Shown one piece after another: positions 22,108 to 32,305 of a DNA stretch of 63,363 nucleotides. The number at the start of each line of letters is the position of its first letter. The first letter of the stretch is position 1. The notes beneath the pieces are model-generated. The model ran no database searches, was not told where the DNA came from, and saw nothing but the letters and a program-made list of their open reading frames with translations. The DNA is taken from positions 1-63,363 of the forward strand of contig JALCCG010000116.1 in the NCBI GenBank assembly GCA_023212695.1. The letters run 5' to 3'. A program made the position numbers and the translations under genes. The DNA comes from Sporisorium sorghi (taxonomy: Eukaryota > Basidiomycota > Ustilaginomycetes > Ustilaginales > Ustilaginaceae).

Positions 22108-25100
22108 TCACCCTCCAAGCCGCATCGCATCAAAGATGAGCACCCACATGCTGAGATACGACAGCACCGCGATCGGCACCACGTTCCTCCACACCGCCAC
22201 TTCCCAGTGGAAGTTGCGCCGGCTGCTCGTGCGTTCGCGCGTCCACGCGCCGTCTTTGTACACAAAGCGCGTATGGCCTTGACGATACGACGACGACGCT
22301 CTGAATGGCAGCGAAGGCAGCACAGTGCGACGTTCCAGCGTGTCTAGCCCCGTCCCTGCCAGCGATGGCGAGGTGGCCGAAGCGGGCGACGCAATGTGTG
22401 CCGGGATAGCACCCAGACGCCTGCGCAGGCCGTGCTGGCTCCAAGCTCCCACCGAACGCGGAGGAGGCGTGTCGCCCCGCCCACCGCCCAGCACCGTGCC
22501 ATCCGTCGTGTACCCAGGCCAGTCCGACTCGGCCTCCATCTCGGTCTCGGTCCCCGCCCCCGCCGATGCACGCGTCGCCGTGCCACCTGTCGCACCCAAC
22601 GACGACCGATTGCCCGCCTTACGACGCCGAGACGGAGCCGCAAACGAAGGCCCTCCAATAACCGCACGCCAGAACCTCGTTCCTTGGCCACCCCGACGCT
22701 GCCGACGCTGCCGTTCGCGCTCCGACGCGAAAAAGCTCGCGGCAGCCGCGTCGCTTTCGTCGCCCGACCGCGGATCCCAGTCCGAATCGCCCACCAGCGA
22801 CTGTCCCCCCGCCGCACTCCACGGATGCTGATCAGCGTGCAACAGGCGCTCGGCCGCGTTGGCTCTCATGGGACTCTTGACGAAGCGCGTATCGGACAAG
22901 TAGCCGAGCGCCTCGTTCTCCGCCTCTTGCTGCTCCTCCTCTTCGTCCAGCTCGTCGTCGAGCGGCGCGTCGGCGATGTTGCTCGTCACCCAGCGCGAGA
23001 CGACGTCGCTGAGAGCCGTGGTGGTGCCGATGACCACCCACGCTCCGAGCGGCTGATCTGCGCCAAAGACGTGGACGGTGATGCGCACCAGCGGCCAGCA
23101 GATGGCCTGCAGAGCGACGAGGCGGATCAGCGACGGCAGGATCGAGTAGTAGAGCAGCCAGCGGCGCAGAAGCAGTGTGGTGAACGAGAGCGCGTGGTAG
23201 GCAGTGCTCATGCTCCAGAGGCATGCAACGGCGAATTCGACCGACCCTGGCTGCTGACGGCGGCCGAATCGATATGCGCCCTCCAGCGACGGCTGCTCCG
23301 ACAAACCCGAGCTCTGGAAGCGACTCGTGCCGTCGGCTGCGATCAGCATCTGTCCAGGGCTGAGCAGGTGGCCGTGCTTGGTGGCCAGAAGCCAGGCGTG
23401 CCGCGCCAGCCAGAACGTGCCGATGCAGCCAGGGACAGCCGCGAGCACACGCAACGAGTGCAGAAGGAGCTTGAGCACCAACGGGAACTCTTCTTCGCTG
23501 TCTTCTTCTGCTGCAGTCGCGCCAGCGTCTGCTTCTGCGTGGTCGGCTGCAGTTCGCGCGGTGCCATTTCCAGGAAAGGAAGTGCTGGGCGACATGTCGA
23601 AAGCGCCGTCAGGAGACAGAGGAATGTCGGGCCGAGTGCTGTCCGAAGTGGGAGACACTGGTTGACTGCTCGTGTCCGCATCGTCGTGATCGCTTCGAGG
23701 GCTGAAAGCCGGAGGATGTTCCGGGAATCGCCTGTGAGCGGCTCCGGCGGCGTCATTCGCTGGGTTGGAAGTCGAGGCACCCAATGCAGGCAAACGCGAC
23801 GCAGCGATCTGGTCTTGTGAAGGGACCAAGTGAGTTGCCTCGGCCACGTGCTGCGATTGATCGACGCAAGGCCTTGGGATGGAAGAGTTGATGGGTGTGC
23901 GAGGCCACAGAAGCTGTCTTGCGCTGCCCGCCGAGCCGGATCGTCTTCTCCTCGCCAACACCGCTTGCGCCTGTCCTGACGGTCCTGGCAGCGATGTCGA
24001 GAAAGGTCCGCCGAGAGCGTCGGCTTGGAATGGATGATCGATCGAAGCGATAGTCTGTCGCCTCTCATCCCGCCTCTGCTTTGATCTGGATGATGAAAAG
24101 GAGAGCATCGAATCGACGTGCTCATCTCCGTCGCTGTCTGGAGCGAAACCAGGACTGACGGGCGTCGATGAGAATGAAGAGACCTGAGCGACACTTGGGG
24201 TCATCTCGAGGCCTGCAGGGAAGGGCGAGAGGCTAGTGAGACCGCGGCGGCCGTAGAAAGAGGCCGAGGGAGAGGGAGGTCCACTTCGACTTCCGCGCGA
24301 CGAGGATCTGGCTCGAAGCGAAGGTCGCACGGGCACTGAAGCAGAGGGCGGACCTGATACTGAGTGAACACCAGCACCTGAAGAGACCGAAGGGATTGAG
24401 ATGGGCGGCGGCAAAGGCGGATCGCTGGTGGTGAGCAACGTCGAGGCAGAGGACGATTGGGACGGGTGGCGACCTGTGGCATCGACATTGACATCGGTCG
24501 CCCTCTCCAACTCTGTCTCGTGAGCCGATGCGCGTGGTGCGTAGGGCGGAGGCGATTCAAACTCGTGGCCTAGGTACGAAGAGTCGAGGTCGGGAAGGTG
24601 AGGCGTACTTCGGCTTGCAAAGAGGCGATGCAGTCCGAGCAAGTGCGCCGTCTGCTGCATGTGGGCCGCTTGCTGAGCCCACTCCGGCTGGCTCGCTGAG
24701 CGGGCTGCGTGCGATTGATGGGGCGATAGACGGCCAAGGACGGTATCGATGGGAGGTGAAGGGCGGTGTGGGCCGCTGGCATGCAGCTCAGGATGAGAGC
24801 TTCCGTTTTGCGACTGAAGCTGAGCCAAAAGCGACGGATCAAAGTAGTCGGAAGCGTTTCGAGAGAGACCCGAATACGGTGTTGCGGGAACAGAGCCGTC
24901 GAGAGTCCACTCGGAGTGCATCAGGTGGTCGGTCATGGCCGATGCTTGTGCTACAGGCGACATTGCCATCGCAGACGAGGCGGAAGCCATCATGAGCGGT
25001 GACGGAGGGGCTGTCACGGCCGAGGTAGCAGCAGATGGGTGGTTGTGCTCGTTGGCTGCGGTCAAGCTGCGAAGTCCATCGAGATGCGTGGTGGAGCGAT

Positions 25101-25551
25101 TGCGAGAGGTGCCGTATAGAGTGCTGAGCTCATTGGAAGCCGTCGACGTGCAAGAGGAGCGGCCTGGCATCGCCACGGGGCCGGTTCTGCTGCCGTGGCG
25201 ACTATGGGCCGATTGAGCATGCTGAGCTCTACGTGCCTTCTTTTGAGTTGCAATCTGACCATTGTGATGCAGAGAGGATGGCGGTGCAGAGATTGTCGCA
25301 GAAGCTAGATTGTGCGAACATGTAGATGAGGATGCGCGTAATCTGGTGCTGGGTGGGCGTGAGGTGGATGCCGGCTGGTCGTGGGAGCCATTGGAGACGT
25401 CGACGTTGCCAGCGCGGTGTGGTGATGGAGTTGCTGCAGCAGCGGCAGTATTACAGGAGCTGAAGGTGTGCTGACTATCGATGGCAGCGAGCAGAGGCGG
25501 GCTCAGCACGGAATGTTGCGAAAAGGTGGCTGCTGCGGCGTCATACGACAT
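22108..25551 (-). CDS. EOS1: Eos1-type ER membrane protein (N-glycosylation / stress tolerance)
   Basis: An 1147-residue protein whose C-terminal part matches the fungal Eos1 family, an ER membrane protein linked to N-glycosylation and oxidative-stress tolerance. The domain starts near residue 687 (LKLLLHSLRVLAAVPGCIGTFW). It continues with VACLWSMSTAYHALSFTTLLLRRW, then SLIRLVALQAICWPLVRI, and the hallmark WVVIGTTTALS followed by RWVTSN near 853. A last membrane helix (NVVPIAVLSYLSMWVLIF) closes the protein after an insertion of about 250 residues. The first 680 residues are Ser/Pro/Ala-rich and look disordered; yeast Eos1 has 366 residues in all. Roughly four or five membrane segments are visible. 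The molecular activity of the family is not established. Confidence 0.78.
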   Translation of the reverse strand: MSYDAAAATFSQHSVLSPPLLAAIDSQHTFSSCNTAAAAATPSPHRAGNVDVSNGSHDQPASTSRPPSTRLRASSSTCSHNLASATISAPPSSLHHNGQIATQKKARRAQHAQSAHSRHGSRTGPVAMPGRSSCTSTASNELSTLYGTSRNRSTTHLDGLRSLTAANEHNHPSAATSAVTAPPSPLMMASASSAMAMSPVAQASAMTDHLMHSEWTLDGSVPATPYSGLSRNASDYFDPSLLAQLQSQNGSSHPELHASGPHRPSPPIDTVLGRLSPHQSHAARSASQPEWAQQAAHMQQTAHLLGLHRLFASRSTPHLPDLDSSYLGHEFESPPPYAPRASAHETELERATDVNVDATGRHPSQSSSASTLLTTSDPPLPPPISIPSVSSGAGVHSVSGPPSASVPVRPSLRARSSSRGSRSGPPSPSASFYGRRGLTSLSPFPAGLEMTPSVAQVSSFSSTPVSPGFAPDSDGDEHVDSMLSFSSSRSKQRRDERRQTIASIDHPFQADALGGPFSTSLPGPSGQAQAVLARRRRSGSAGSARQLLWPRTPINSSIPRPCVDQSQHVAEATHLVPSQDQIAASRLPALGASTSNPANDAAGAAHRRFPEHPPAFSPRSDHDDADTSSQPVSPTSDSTRPDIPLSPDGAFDMSPSTSFPGNGTARTAADHAEADAGATAAEEDSEEEFPLVLKLLLHSLRVLAAVPGCIGTFWLARHAWLLATKHGHLLSPGQMLIAADGTSRFQSSGLSEQPSLEGAYRFGRRQQPGSVEFAVACLWSMSTAYHALSFTTLLLRRWLLYYSILPSLIRLVALQAICWPLVRITVHVFGADQPLGAWVVIGTTTALSDVVSRWVTSNIADAPLDDELDEEEEQQEAENEALGYLSDTRFVKSPMRANAAERLLHADQHPWSAAGGQSLVGDSDWDPRSGDESDAAAASFFASERERQRRQRRGGQGTRFWRAVIGGPSFAAPSRRRKAGNRSSLGATGGTATRASAGAGTETEMEAESDWPGYTTDGTVLGGGRGDTPPPRSVGAWSQHGLRRRLGAIPAHIASPASATSPSLAGTGLDTLERRTVLPSLPFRASSSYRQGHTRFVYKDGAWTRERTSSRRNFHWEVAVWRNVVPIAVLSYLSMWVLIFDAMRLGG

Positions 25552-26176
25552 GGTCGAGAATCGTGCCAGATTGTCGAGGAGAGAAGCGATGGATTCGTCA
25601 TGGGAGCATTTCTGTCTGTGGGTATCGGCTGATGTTGGAAGAGAGAGGTGGTTGTCGATTGGGTGGCAAAGTCAGAGAAGCAAGTTGCTTTTCGTCGTTC
25701 GCTGAATGGCTGACTGATAAGCGTGCTTGATCCGAATCGATCAAAAGTCGACAAGCTTATCTGGCTGTGATGGAAGATCAGAAGGTTGGCAGCTCCAAGT
25801 CCAAAAGAAAGCAAGAGCAGCGCAACGCAGACAGGATTCAAGCGACGAATCCAACGCTGGCTGCTGCTGCTGCGGCTGCTGCTGCTGCCCTGCCTGAGCC
25901 AAATTTGCCCTGGCTCGACTGTTTTTGGCGCCTCTTTTTTTTTTTCCCATCGATTTATCGCTCGCTGATGCTTGTTCGGTCCCAAAAGCATCCTACCATC
26001 TCCTCGTCTCTGCTCAGAAGATGACGCTAGAAAGTCGCGTTTCGAAGGATGATGTCTGTCTTTTGTGTTTCTGTGCAAAGTGTCTATTACGAGGGAAACA
26101 GCAGGATAGTGTAACAGTGTGTGTAGTGTAGCGACTCTTTCGCCGCAGATCGTCGTGGTCGTCGTCTCTTTTCTTT
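25552..26176. other. Intergenic: EOS1 upstream / mitochondrial carrier downstream
   Basis: This 625-bp spacer includes a CTG-rich stretch (about 25860-25890) and a T tract (about 25935-25947). Open frames here extend from neighbouring genes or translate the repeats. No gene is recognisable. Confidence 0.5.
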
Positions 26177-27670
26177 TTACTTTGCAGCGGCAGGCGGAGG
26201 ACGGCCAAAGTCCTCGTGCATCTCGATCAGCAGCTGCAGTGCACGGCGCGCATGCGTACGCGAAGGGTCTTCGCCTGGCACGCCGTCGCGCATGATGTCG
26301 GCCACCTCGTGCTCCTCGAACGGATACGGCAGGAACTTCTGCAGATATTCGTACGCCACCAGCGTTGCACCGAACTGCGGCGACGAGCGCAGCACACGCG
26401 CCAACGAGCCCTTGAAAAATGCCTTGGGCCCTTCCTCGGCCATGATCTTGGTGGCGCAGTCGACGATGCCCTTGTACGTCGCCTGGCCCTTGCGCGCCTC
26501 GACCTGCAGACGCGTCTTGATCACATCCGCAGGCGTGGTCAGGAACGCCGCAGGCATACCTGCAATCGCCGCCGATGCCAGCATCTCGCCAAAGCCCAGC
26601 TTCTTGCCGTCCCGGCCCTCGTGGAACGTATCCTTCTTCAAGTGGGCGTACGCGGGGAAGTAGATGGCCGAGAACGGAATGTCGCGCAGCAGACACGCCG
26701 AAGCACCCTTGTACAGACCCACCAGTCCGAGCTGACGCACAATGTGCACCGCACCTCGAGCCACGCGGTCGGCGCCTTCCGCCTTGGCGATCTCTCCGGC
26801 CACTTGCAGACGGATCTTGACAATCTCGAGCGGGTTGGTGAACACGACCTGGCAACCACCAGCGGTTCCACCGGCAACCAGCTCCCACGGCACCGAAATG
26901 TCGCCCGTGATGGGGTCCTTGGCGTGGCCTCGCACCAGGTCGTTGACGGTGAGCTTGATGGCCTTCTCGGGAGCCACACCGAGCAGCTGAGGACCGAGAC
27001 CCGAGTAGAAGCCGAGGAAGCCTTCGTTGCGGAACACCTTTTTGACGCAGTCTATCGAGTTTTTGTACATGAGCGGCTCACCCACCACCGAAGAGCGCTG
27101 GTTCTGCATGCGCGTCTTGACCAGATCGATGGGGTAGACGATCGTGGCCCCGATGGAACCGGCGATGCCACCGAGGCCAAAGTTGTACGCCGACTTGCCG
27201 AGTTCTGCGAGCGCACTCTTGACGGGCTTCTCCTTCTTCTCCTGCTGGATCTCTTTGAGCCGCGCTGCTGCGAGCTCTTCGCGCTGCTCCTTGTCTGCGG
27301 GCACGGGATGCGGTTCCAAGTCGTCCGAGATGTAGAGGTCGTGGCAGATGAGGTTCTCCTTGTCGGTTGCGCCGCGCACCACCGAGGTCTTGTATGCGAG
27401 CATCCCCGGCGACGACGCAGCTACTTCGCGACGGAACTTTTCCATGTGTTCTTGGAACGAGGGGTCGGCATCTTGACGCGAGTAGAGCTTGGCGTTGACC
27501 ACAAAGCGGCCCTCGCCGGGCAAGTGTGGGATCCAGTAGACGCCGTGCTGACCGTTGCCGTTGGCATTGGCGGGCTGAGCGTGTGCTGGGATGGACTGTT
27601 CTGAAGATGGAGGGGCCGACTCGCAGTGGATGGGCTTGGGCCTGAACATGGCGGGCACGAAATGTGACAT
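26177..27670 (-). CDS. Mitochondrial carrier, aspartate/glutamate (AGC) type, without EF-hands
   Basis: A 497-residue inner-membrane carrier. From about residue 161 it has three mitochondrial carrier repeats with signatures [18 protein letters not shown] and TPADVIKTR. The sequence between them ([59 protein letters not shown]) is characteristic of Agc1/citrin/aralar, so aspartate-glutamate exchange is the likely activity. Those proteins normally carry a 300-residue or longer N-terminal regulatory region with EF-hands. Here only about 160 residues precede the carrier. They include a compact predicted alpha/beta unit (about 53-118: [11 protein letters not shown], a helix [37 protein letters not shown]) and a charged Lys/Glu helix. 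No upstream exon encoding EF-hands was found in the 1.4 kb 5' of the ATG. Confidence 0.88.
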   Translation of the reverse strand: MSHFVPAMFRPKPIHCESAPPSSEQSIPAHAQPANANGNGQHGVYWIPHLPGEGRFVVNAKLYSRQDADPSFQEHMEKFRREVAASSPGMLAYKTSVVRGATDKENLICHDLYISDDLEPHPVPADKEQREELAAARLKEIQQEKKEKPVKSALAELGKSAYNFGLGGIAGSIGATIVYPIDLVKTRMQNQRSSVVGEPLMYKNSIDCVKKVFRNEGFLGFYSGLGPQLLGVAPEKAIKLTVNDLVRGHAKDPITGDISVPWELVAGGTAGGCQVVFTNPLEIVKIRLQVAGEIAKAEGADRVARGAVHIVRQLGLVGLYKGASACLLRDIPFSAIYFPAYAHLKKDTFHEGRDGKKLGFGEMLASAAIAGMPAAFLTTPADVIKTRLQVEARKGQATYKGIVDCATKIMAEEGPKAFFKGSLARVLRSSPQFGATLVAYEYLQKFLPYPFEEHEVADIMRDGVPGEDPSRTHARRALQLLIEMHEDFGRPPPAAAK

Positions 27671-29066
27671 GGTGACGGCTTTGTGTATGTGTGTATCACT
27701 CCCCTGAGCTGTCTAGATCAAGCAGTGTTCCGGATTCGCTGAATCGTTCGCCCGCTAGCGGTGTAGGAAGAAGCGCAATCTGTTGCCGAAGTTGCTTTGG
27801 GGGAGCCTTGACGATGTTGCGAGACTGAAAGCGAGTTGCAAAGAACGTGCAGCAAAGGGCGAACGGAGGACCTAGGGAGCGGATGTGTTGAGCAAAGGAA
27901 AGGAAGCGGAGGATAGCAGGGCAAGGGTCAAGCAAGAAGGAAGGGACGAAGGTCTGTGTTGATGGACGTCAGGCGATGTTTGTGGAGAGAGCGAGCGATG
28001 TGAAAGAAAGATTTTGGAAGAACACGGGCGGAGAGCGGGGGGGAGCTAGAAGCAGAGAGAGAGAGAGAGAGAGCCTTGACAGGGTCATGCGTGTGGGTTC
28101 AGGTGTGTCAAAGTGTGACTCCAAGGCGGCGTGTTGTTTCTTCAAGAAGGCTGAAAGCGTAAATTTACAACACAGAGAGAGACACGCGCCGATCCCTCTC
28201 TTTTTCCACGCTCGACTCTCCTTTTGCCCCTCTTGTCTTTCTTTTGTGTGCAACCCGAGCGTCGAGTCTAGTGTGACGATGCAACAGAGCCCTTCGTCCG
28301 CCGTGTCTCGAGCAGGCAGCATCACTCGACTTCACTCCGAGAGGGAGAAATGCGGTCCTGCAGCGCAGAACAGTTGTGGCGGTGGCAGAGACCCGATCTT
28401 CTTTTCTCAAGCCAAAAAGCGTCAGAAGAAAATGCGGAAAAAAGGCGCGACGATTTGAAAAAACAAAAAAAAAAAAAAAAAAAAAAAACAAAAAACCCCA
28501 CTTTTGATTTCAAAAATGAGCCCCAAATTCAATTCAATTTGAGCCCTCTCCCTCGCCGACCTCTTCCGACCAGCGAAGCAACCTGCGTCAGTTGGGTCTG
28601 CAGTCGCACGTCAAAGGTCGTCTTTTTCCCGGGGATCTCGGCACGCGACCACAGACACAGAGTCGATGGTGAGCTCTTCGTTGGGCAATCTAACTTCAAG
28701 ACTGTTTGCTCGCGATACATCCTCAGCATGCAGAGTGTTGTAGCTTCTGATCAAGAAGGACCAACGAGCTGCTCTGAGATGAACGAATGTAGGAGCGACC
28801 GAAAGGAGACCGGCTTGATCACCGAATGGGCGCTTTTCGGTCCGATCCTCCGCATCTATCAAGGCGCTTGGTGAGCTCTCAAAGTGACTGTGCGAGCGAG
28901 ATCTGTTGGTCACGGCATCACTGCCGATTCGAACAGAAATCGGGCCGAACAGTTCCTCCTCGCAAGTGTCACAACGATCACATTCTTTCTTAAGAGCACA
29001 ATCGATATCAAGGGGACCGGTTTTGAATGAGTTTGCATTGACTGCCACTGGCACTTGAGGATCCTT
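27671..29066. other. Intergenic 1.4 kb: carrier upstream / MFS downstream
   Basis: The region contains a GA dinucleotide run (28054-28073), a 24-base A run (28465-28488) and several short open frames without domain features. It includes the carrier promoter and the 3' flank of the MFS gene. I found no tRNA or recognisable gene. Confidence 0.55.
28054..28073. repeat. (GA)n dinucleotide repeat
   Basis: Twenty bases of perfect alternating A and G lie about 390 bp upstream of the mitochondrial carrier ATG. Confidence 0.85.
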
Positions 29067-31601
29067 TCATCTACCCTCGTCTCTTTCTGCTTCTTCCTCG
29101 TCGTCACTGCTGTTGTCGCCGTCGTCGTGGTGATCCTCATTGTCATGCGCCTTCTCGTAAAAGCCGCGATGACTCCAGAACAAACCCAAAGCACCCACAG
29201 CAGCGAGTGCCGCGAACAGTGCTTTGAACAGCCACACCAGCTCGGGATGTCCCCTCTCGAGCGCTACGCCAAACACCAACGACGTCAGCAGCGGCACCAC
29301 GGCAGCCACAACCGTCACCAGGATCTGATGCGCTGCCAACGCCTTGGTCTGGTCCTCCTCCGACACAGCATTCACCACCAGAGCCGTGCGCACCGAAGTA
29401 GACCCCGAAGACATCTGCAGCAGCACCACGGCCACCACCAGCGGAATCCAGGCGCTCGACCACCACAGCCCGCCTTTCTTGTCCTCTGCTGCGCTGGTCG
29501 GACGAGGAGAGCTGGTCGGTGCTTTGGCCGAGCTCGCCAGCACCAGGAACGATGCCGTCGCGAGCACATACGATGCAACCATGATCGAGATGTCCAGCTT
29601 GCCCCTCTGGATGCGCTTGATCAGGTCCGACGGCGAACTGGTAAAGATCGAGTGCCTCTCCCAGCTGCTGCTGCTGATCGTGATCCCTGACGCGTTCGAG
29701 CTCCGCTTGTTGCTCTTGAGGTTCGAGTACCCCAGTGAAGCCGCCGACTTGTACGAAGGGCGGCGTCGCACCGGTCTAGCTTCCGTCCCGGATTCACCTG
29801 CGTTCCCTGGTTGCTCCACTCGCCCATAGTCTCTGGCTGCGACGCTGCCATACTGGTGCTCCGACACTCCGCGAACTAGTGGCGTACGCTCGTCGCCGTT
29901 TGCAGCGTCACTCTGCATTGCTGCACGCTTGCGACGCTGCTGTCGTGCCGCCTCTTTGAGCTTTTGAACCTGCTTGCGCCGTCTCGCCAGTCCAATCTTG
30001 GCGACGTACCGTCTCGCGAGCGCAACGCCGGGCGGGAAGATGGCGGTGAGGAACAGCGCGCGCGTGCTCTGCAACACGCTCACCAGATACCCGTTCTGCA
30101 GCACATCGAATCCGAAGCGCTCGCTGTTGTAGAGCAGCAGAAGCGGCACCATGAAGGCCTGATACGTCTCTTCGAATACAACGACGGCAGCCAGGTTGAG
30201 CAGACGGAAGTCCATCCTGCTCTGGAGCTTGTGCACGGCAGTCGAGAGCTCGGCGGGCTGGCCTCCATCTGCAACGCCATCAGGGCCGTGGCGCTGAGCC
30301 AAATCCTGGCGTCGGTTCGCGTCGTCTGGCAGTGGCGCTTCGATAACGTCCTGCTCGGTCGTGGGCGTATAGCGCCTCCGTCTGGGCCAAAAGATGACGA
30401 GCGGACGCAGAAAGTTGAGCTTGCGCAAGCGCGATCGCCAGTGCAGCTTGGACGTGTCGCGTTCCGAGTGGACCGTCGACCAGGTCACGTTGGATCGGTT
30501 GTGTGTGCCGCTGTCATCGCCGTCATTATTGGCAGCTTGATCGTCGGCATCGGCATCGTCCTGCGATGATCCAGACTCGACTTCGTCCGAATAAAGCCAT
30601 TGGTCGACAAATGTATGCTCGGCACCCGGCTTGCTCTCGGGAACGATCAGGAGAATATATACGACTGCCAGCACCATAAGCCCACAGTCGGCGTAAAAGG
30701 GCGCAAAGAACTCGTTGGTCAGACTGGCGAGCAAGCCTCCCAATGCGCTGGACGGAAAAGCGCCGATCTGACCGAACCCTTCGATGAAGCTGAGTGCGCC
30801 TGCTCTTTGCGCTTCGGAGGTGGTGTCGACGACGTAGTTCTGGATGGCAATTCGAAGCGGCGCTCCTGCCGAGGCTTCTGAAATGACGACAGCGCAGTAC
30901 AGTACGGCAGCACCGGCAAGGGGTGGAAGTACGACGGCCAATCGGAAGACGAGGATGGCGAGAGCAATGACGACGTGTGCGATGAGGAGCAGCGGCTTGC
31001 GTCCAAAGCGTCGGGAGAGTGTCGAAGCGCGTGAGAGCGTCATGAGCCCGAGGAGAGCGCCGACGGTCACCATGGCAGCCGAGTAGGACGAGGTGGACTT
31101 TTGCACCCAAGGTAGCGAGCAACGCGGTGGGTTGGGTAGTTCAGGTGCTGGAGGCAGCTTTGTTGTCGTCGCAGAGCCTGATACAGGCATGACGAGCAAA
31201 TTGCGAATGGCGCCGAGCAGACGTGAGCCGCCAACAGGCTCGTCACGAATGGTGGGGTCGTAGAACTCGCACATGATAAAGGCGTACACCTTGAACATGG
31301 AGGCGAGCGGCATGCCACTGGCCAAGCTGCCGAGCAGCGTCACCACCGCCATATGGTAAGGGCTCGGTCGGCCTGATCGAAAGGCCTGAGAGACATCACG
31401 AATGGTCTGGGCGGGTGCTGTTGCTTCTGAGCCATCCTCCGTGTCGGCGTGAGATGCCTCCGTGCTGGCCGAGATGGCAGAGGCTCTGGAATCTTTCCTT
31501 CTGCCTAGAGGCTGGCGGGTTGCAGTTGGCGATGGGGTTCGAAGGCGTGCATGTCCTGAGGCTGGTGACTTTGCCGCGGTCGGCCAACGAGGTTCTGGCA
31601 T
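29067..31601 (-). CDS. Major facilitator superfamily transporter, possibly SLC46/PCFT-like
   Basis: An 844-residue polytopic membrane protein. The first transmembrane segment follows RSGRPSPYHMAVVTLLGSLASGM (about residue 75-95). The MFS loop 2-3 signature appears as LSRRFGRKPLLLIAHVV. About six segments precede a polar central loop (near 335-470, with Asp/Ser-rich sequence). The second half has further segments (LLNLAAVVVFEETYQAFMVPLLLLY, ISIMVASYVLATASFLVLAS, WIPLVVAVVLLQMSSGSTSVRTALV, ILVTVVAAVVPLLTSLVFGV, WLFKALFAALAAVGALGLFW). A long basic loop interrupts it, and the tail is Asp/Glu-rich. Opening residues and arrangement recall fungal relatives of proton-coupled folate transporters, but the substrate is unknown. 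It is divergent to TRS130 across 704 bp. Confidence 0.82.
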   Translation of the reverse strand: MPEPRWPTAAKSPASGHARLRTPSPTATRQPLGRRKDSRASAISASTEASHADTEDGSEATAPAQTIRDVSQAFRSGRPSPYHMAVVTLLGSLASGMPLASMFKVYAFIMCEFYDPTIRDEPVGGSRLLGAIRNLLVMPVSGSATTTKLPPAPELPNPPRCSLPWVQKSTSSYSAAMVTVGALLGLMTLSRASTLSRRFGRKPLLLIAHVVIALAILVFRLAVVLPPLAGAAVLYCAVVISEASAGAPLRIAIQNYVVDTTSEAQRAGALSFIEGFGQIGAFPSSALGGLLASLTNEFFAPFYADCGLMVLAVVYILLIVPESKPGAEHTFVDQWLYSDEVESGSSQDDADADDQAANNDGDDSGTHNRSNVTWSTVHSERDTSKLHWRSRLRKLNFLRPLVIFWPRRRRYTPTTEQDVIEAPLPDDANRRQDLAQRHGPDGVADGGQPAELSTAVHKLQSRMDFRLLNLAAVVVFEETYQAFMVPLLLLYNSERFGFDVLQNGYLVSVLQSTRALFLTAIFPPGVALARRYVAKIGLARRRKQVQKLKEAARQQRRKRAAMQSDAANGDERTPLVRGVSEHQYGSVAARDYGRVEQPGNAGESGTEARPVRRRPSYKSAASLGYSNLKSNKRSSNASGITISSSSWERHSIFTSSPSDLIKRIQRGKLDISIMVASYVLATASFLVLASSAKAPTSSPRPTSAAEDKKGGLWWSSAWIPLVVAVVLLQMSSGSTSVRTALVVNAVSEEDQTKALAAHQILVTVVAAVVPLLTSLVFGVALERGHPELVWLFKALFAALAAVGALGLFWSHRGFYEKAHDNEDHHDDGDNSSDDEEEAERDEGR

Positions 31602-32305
31602 GGGGACCGCCCTGCCAGCCTTAGCCTGCCTCGATGCTGCAGCTGCGGCTTTGGCCAGACGAGGAGGTGCTTTGTTATGCCTACACGACCATGCACACCG
31701 AGCAGAGAGACGACGGTGACCGATGTTTGCACCCTTTCAAGGCGATGGCTGTGTTGATGCTGGTAGTGGCGTTGCTGATGATAATGGCGAAGACGATGGT
31801 GGTGAAAGGCTCAGTGGCTCAAGGGTCTCAGCATATACAGCCAAGTCAGTGCGAGCTAGTCAGCCGAGCTGAGCTCTTTCTTGCTCTTCCAACGCAGGAA
31901 AAAAAAAAAAAAGTGACATCGCTCTGCATTTTGGCGTTCTTTGACAAATTTGTGGAGACTTTTTTTTTTTTTTTTTTCTTTTCTTTTTCTTTTTCTTTTT
32001 CTTTTTTTGCCTTCTTTTTCGGGCCGATTTTTTTGGGAGGATCGGTACAGCGCCAAGAAGAAAAATCAGAGAGAAAACAGATCTTACGGTGTAACATTAA
32101 TGAAAAATCGACGTGACGCACAGACCCTTTTCGAACGCTCTCTCTCGTGTTTGCTTCTTCTTGCTCTTCCTTTCCGACCACAACATCGCCTCGCCACTTG
32201 CCACTTCAGACCACGGGACACCCTCGAGACTCGCTCGACTCGAGAGAAAAGGCTGGTCGGCAGGCGCTTTCAGCCTTGACGAGGTCCGTGGCCACGCCGT
32301 TCACC
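31602..32305. other. Divergent promoter region: MFS transporter / TRS130
   Basis: This 704-bp spacer carries an A run (31899-31912), a T run (31960-31977) and a following (CTTTT)n stretch to about 32008. It must hold both promoters. The TRS130 frame is open from 32147, but the first well-placed ATG is at 32306. Confidence 0.6.
31960..32008. repeat. Poly-T followed by (CTTTT)n
   Basis: An 18-base T run is followed by about five CTTTT-like units, forming a 49-bp pyrimidine tract about 300 bp upstream of TRS130. Confidence 0.85.

Noticed and set aside
26216..27604. 462-codon open frame antisense to the mitochondrial carrier
   Set aside because: Mirror frame only; no features of its own.
27976..28458. 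160-codon open frame between the carrier and MFS genes
   Set aside because: It runs through a GA microsatellite and low-complexity DNA and ends next to the poly-A run; no family features.
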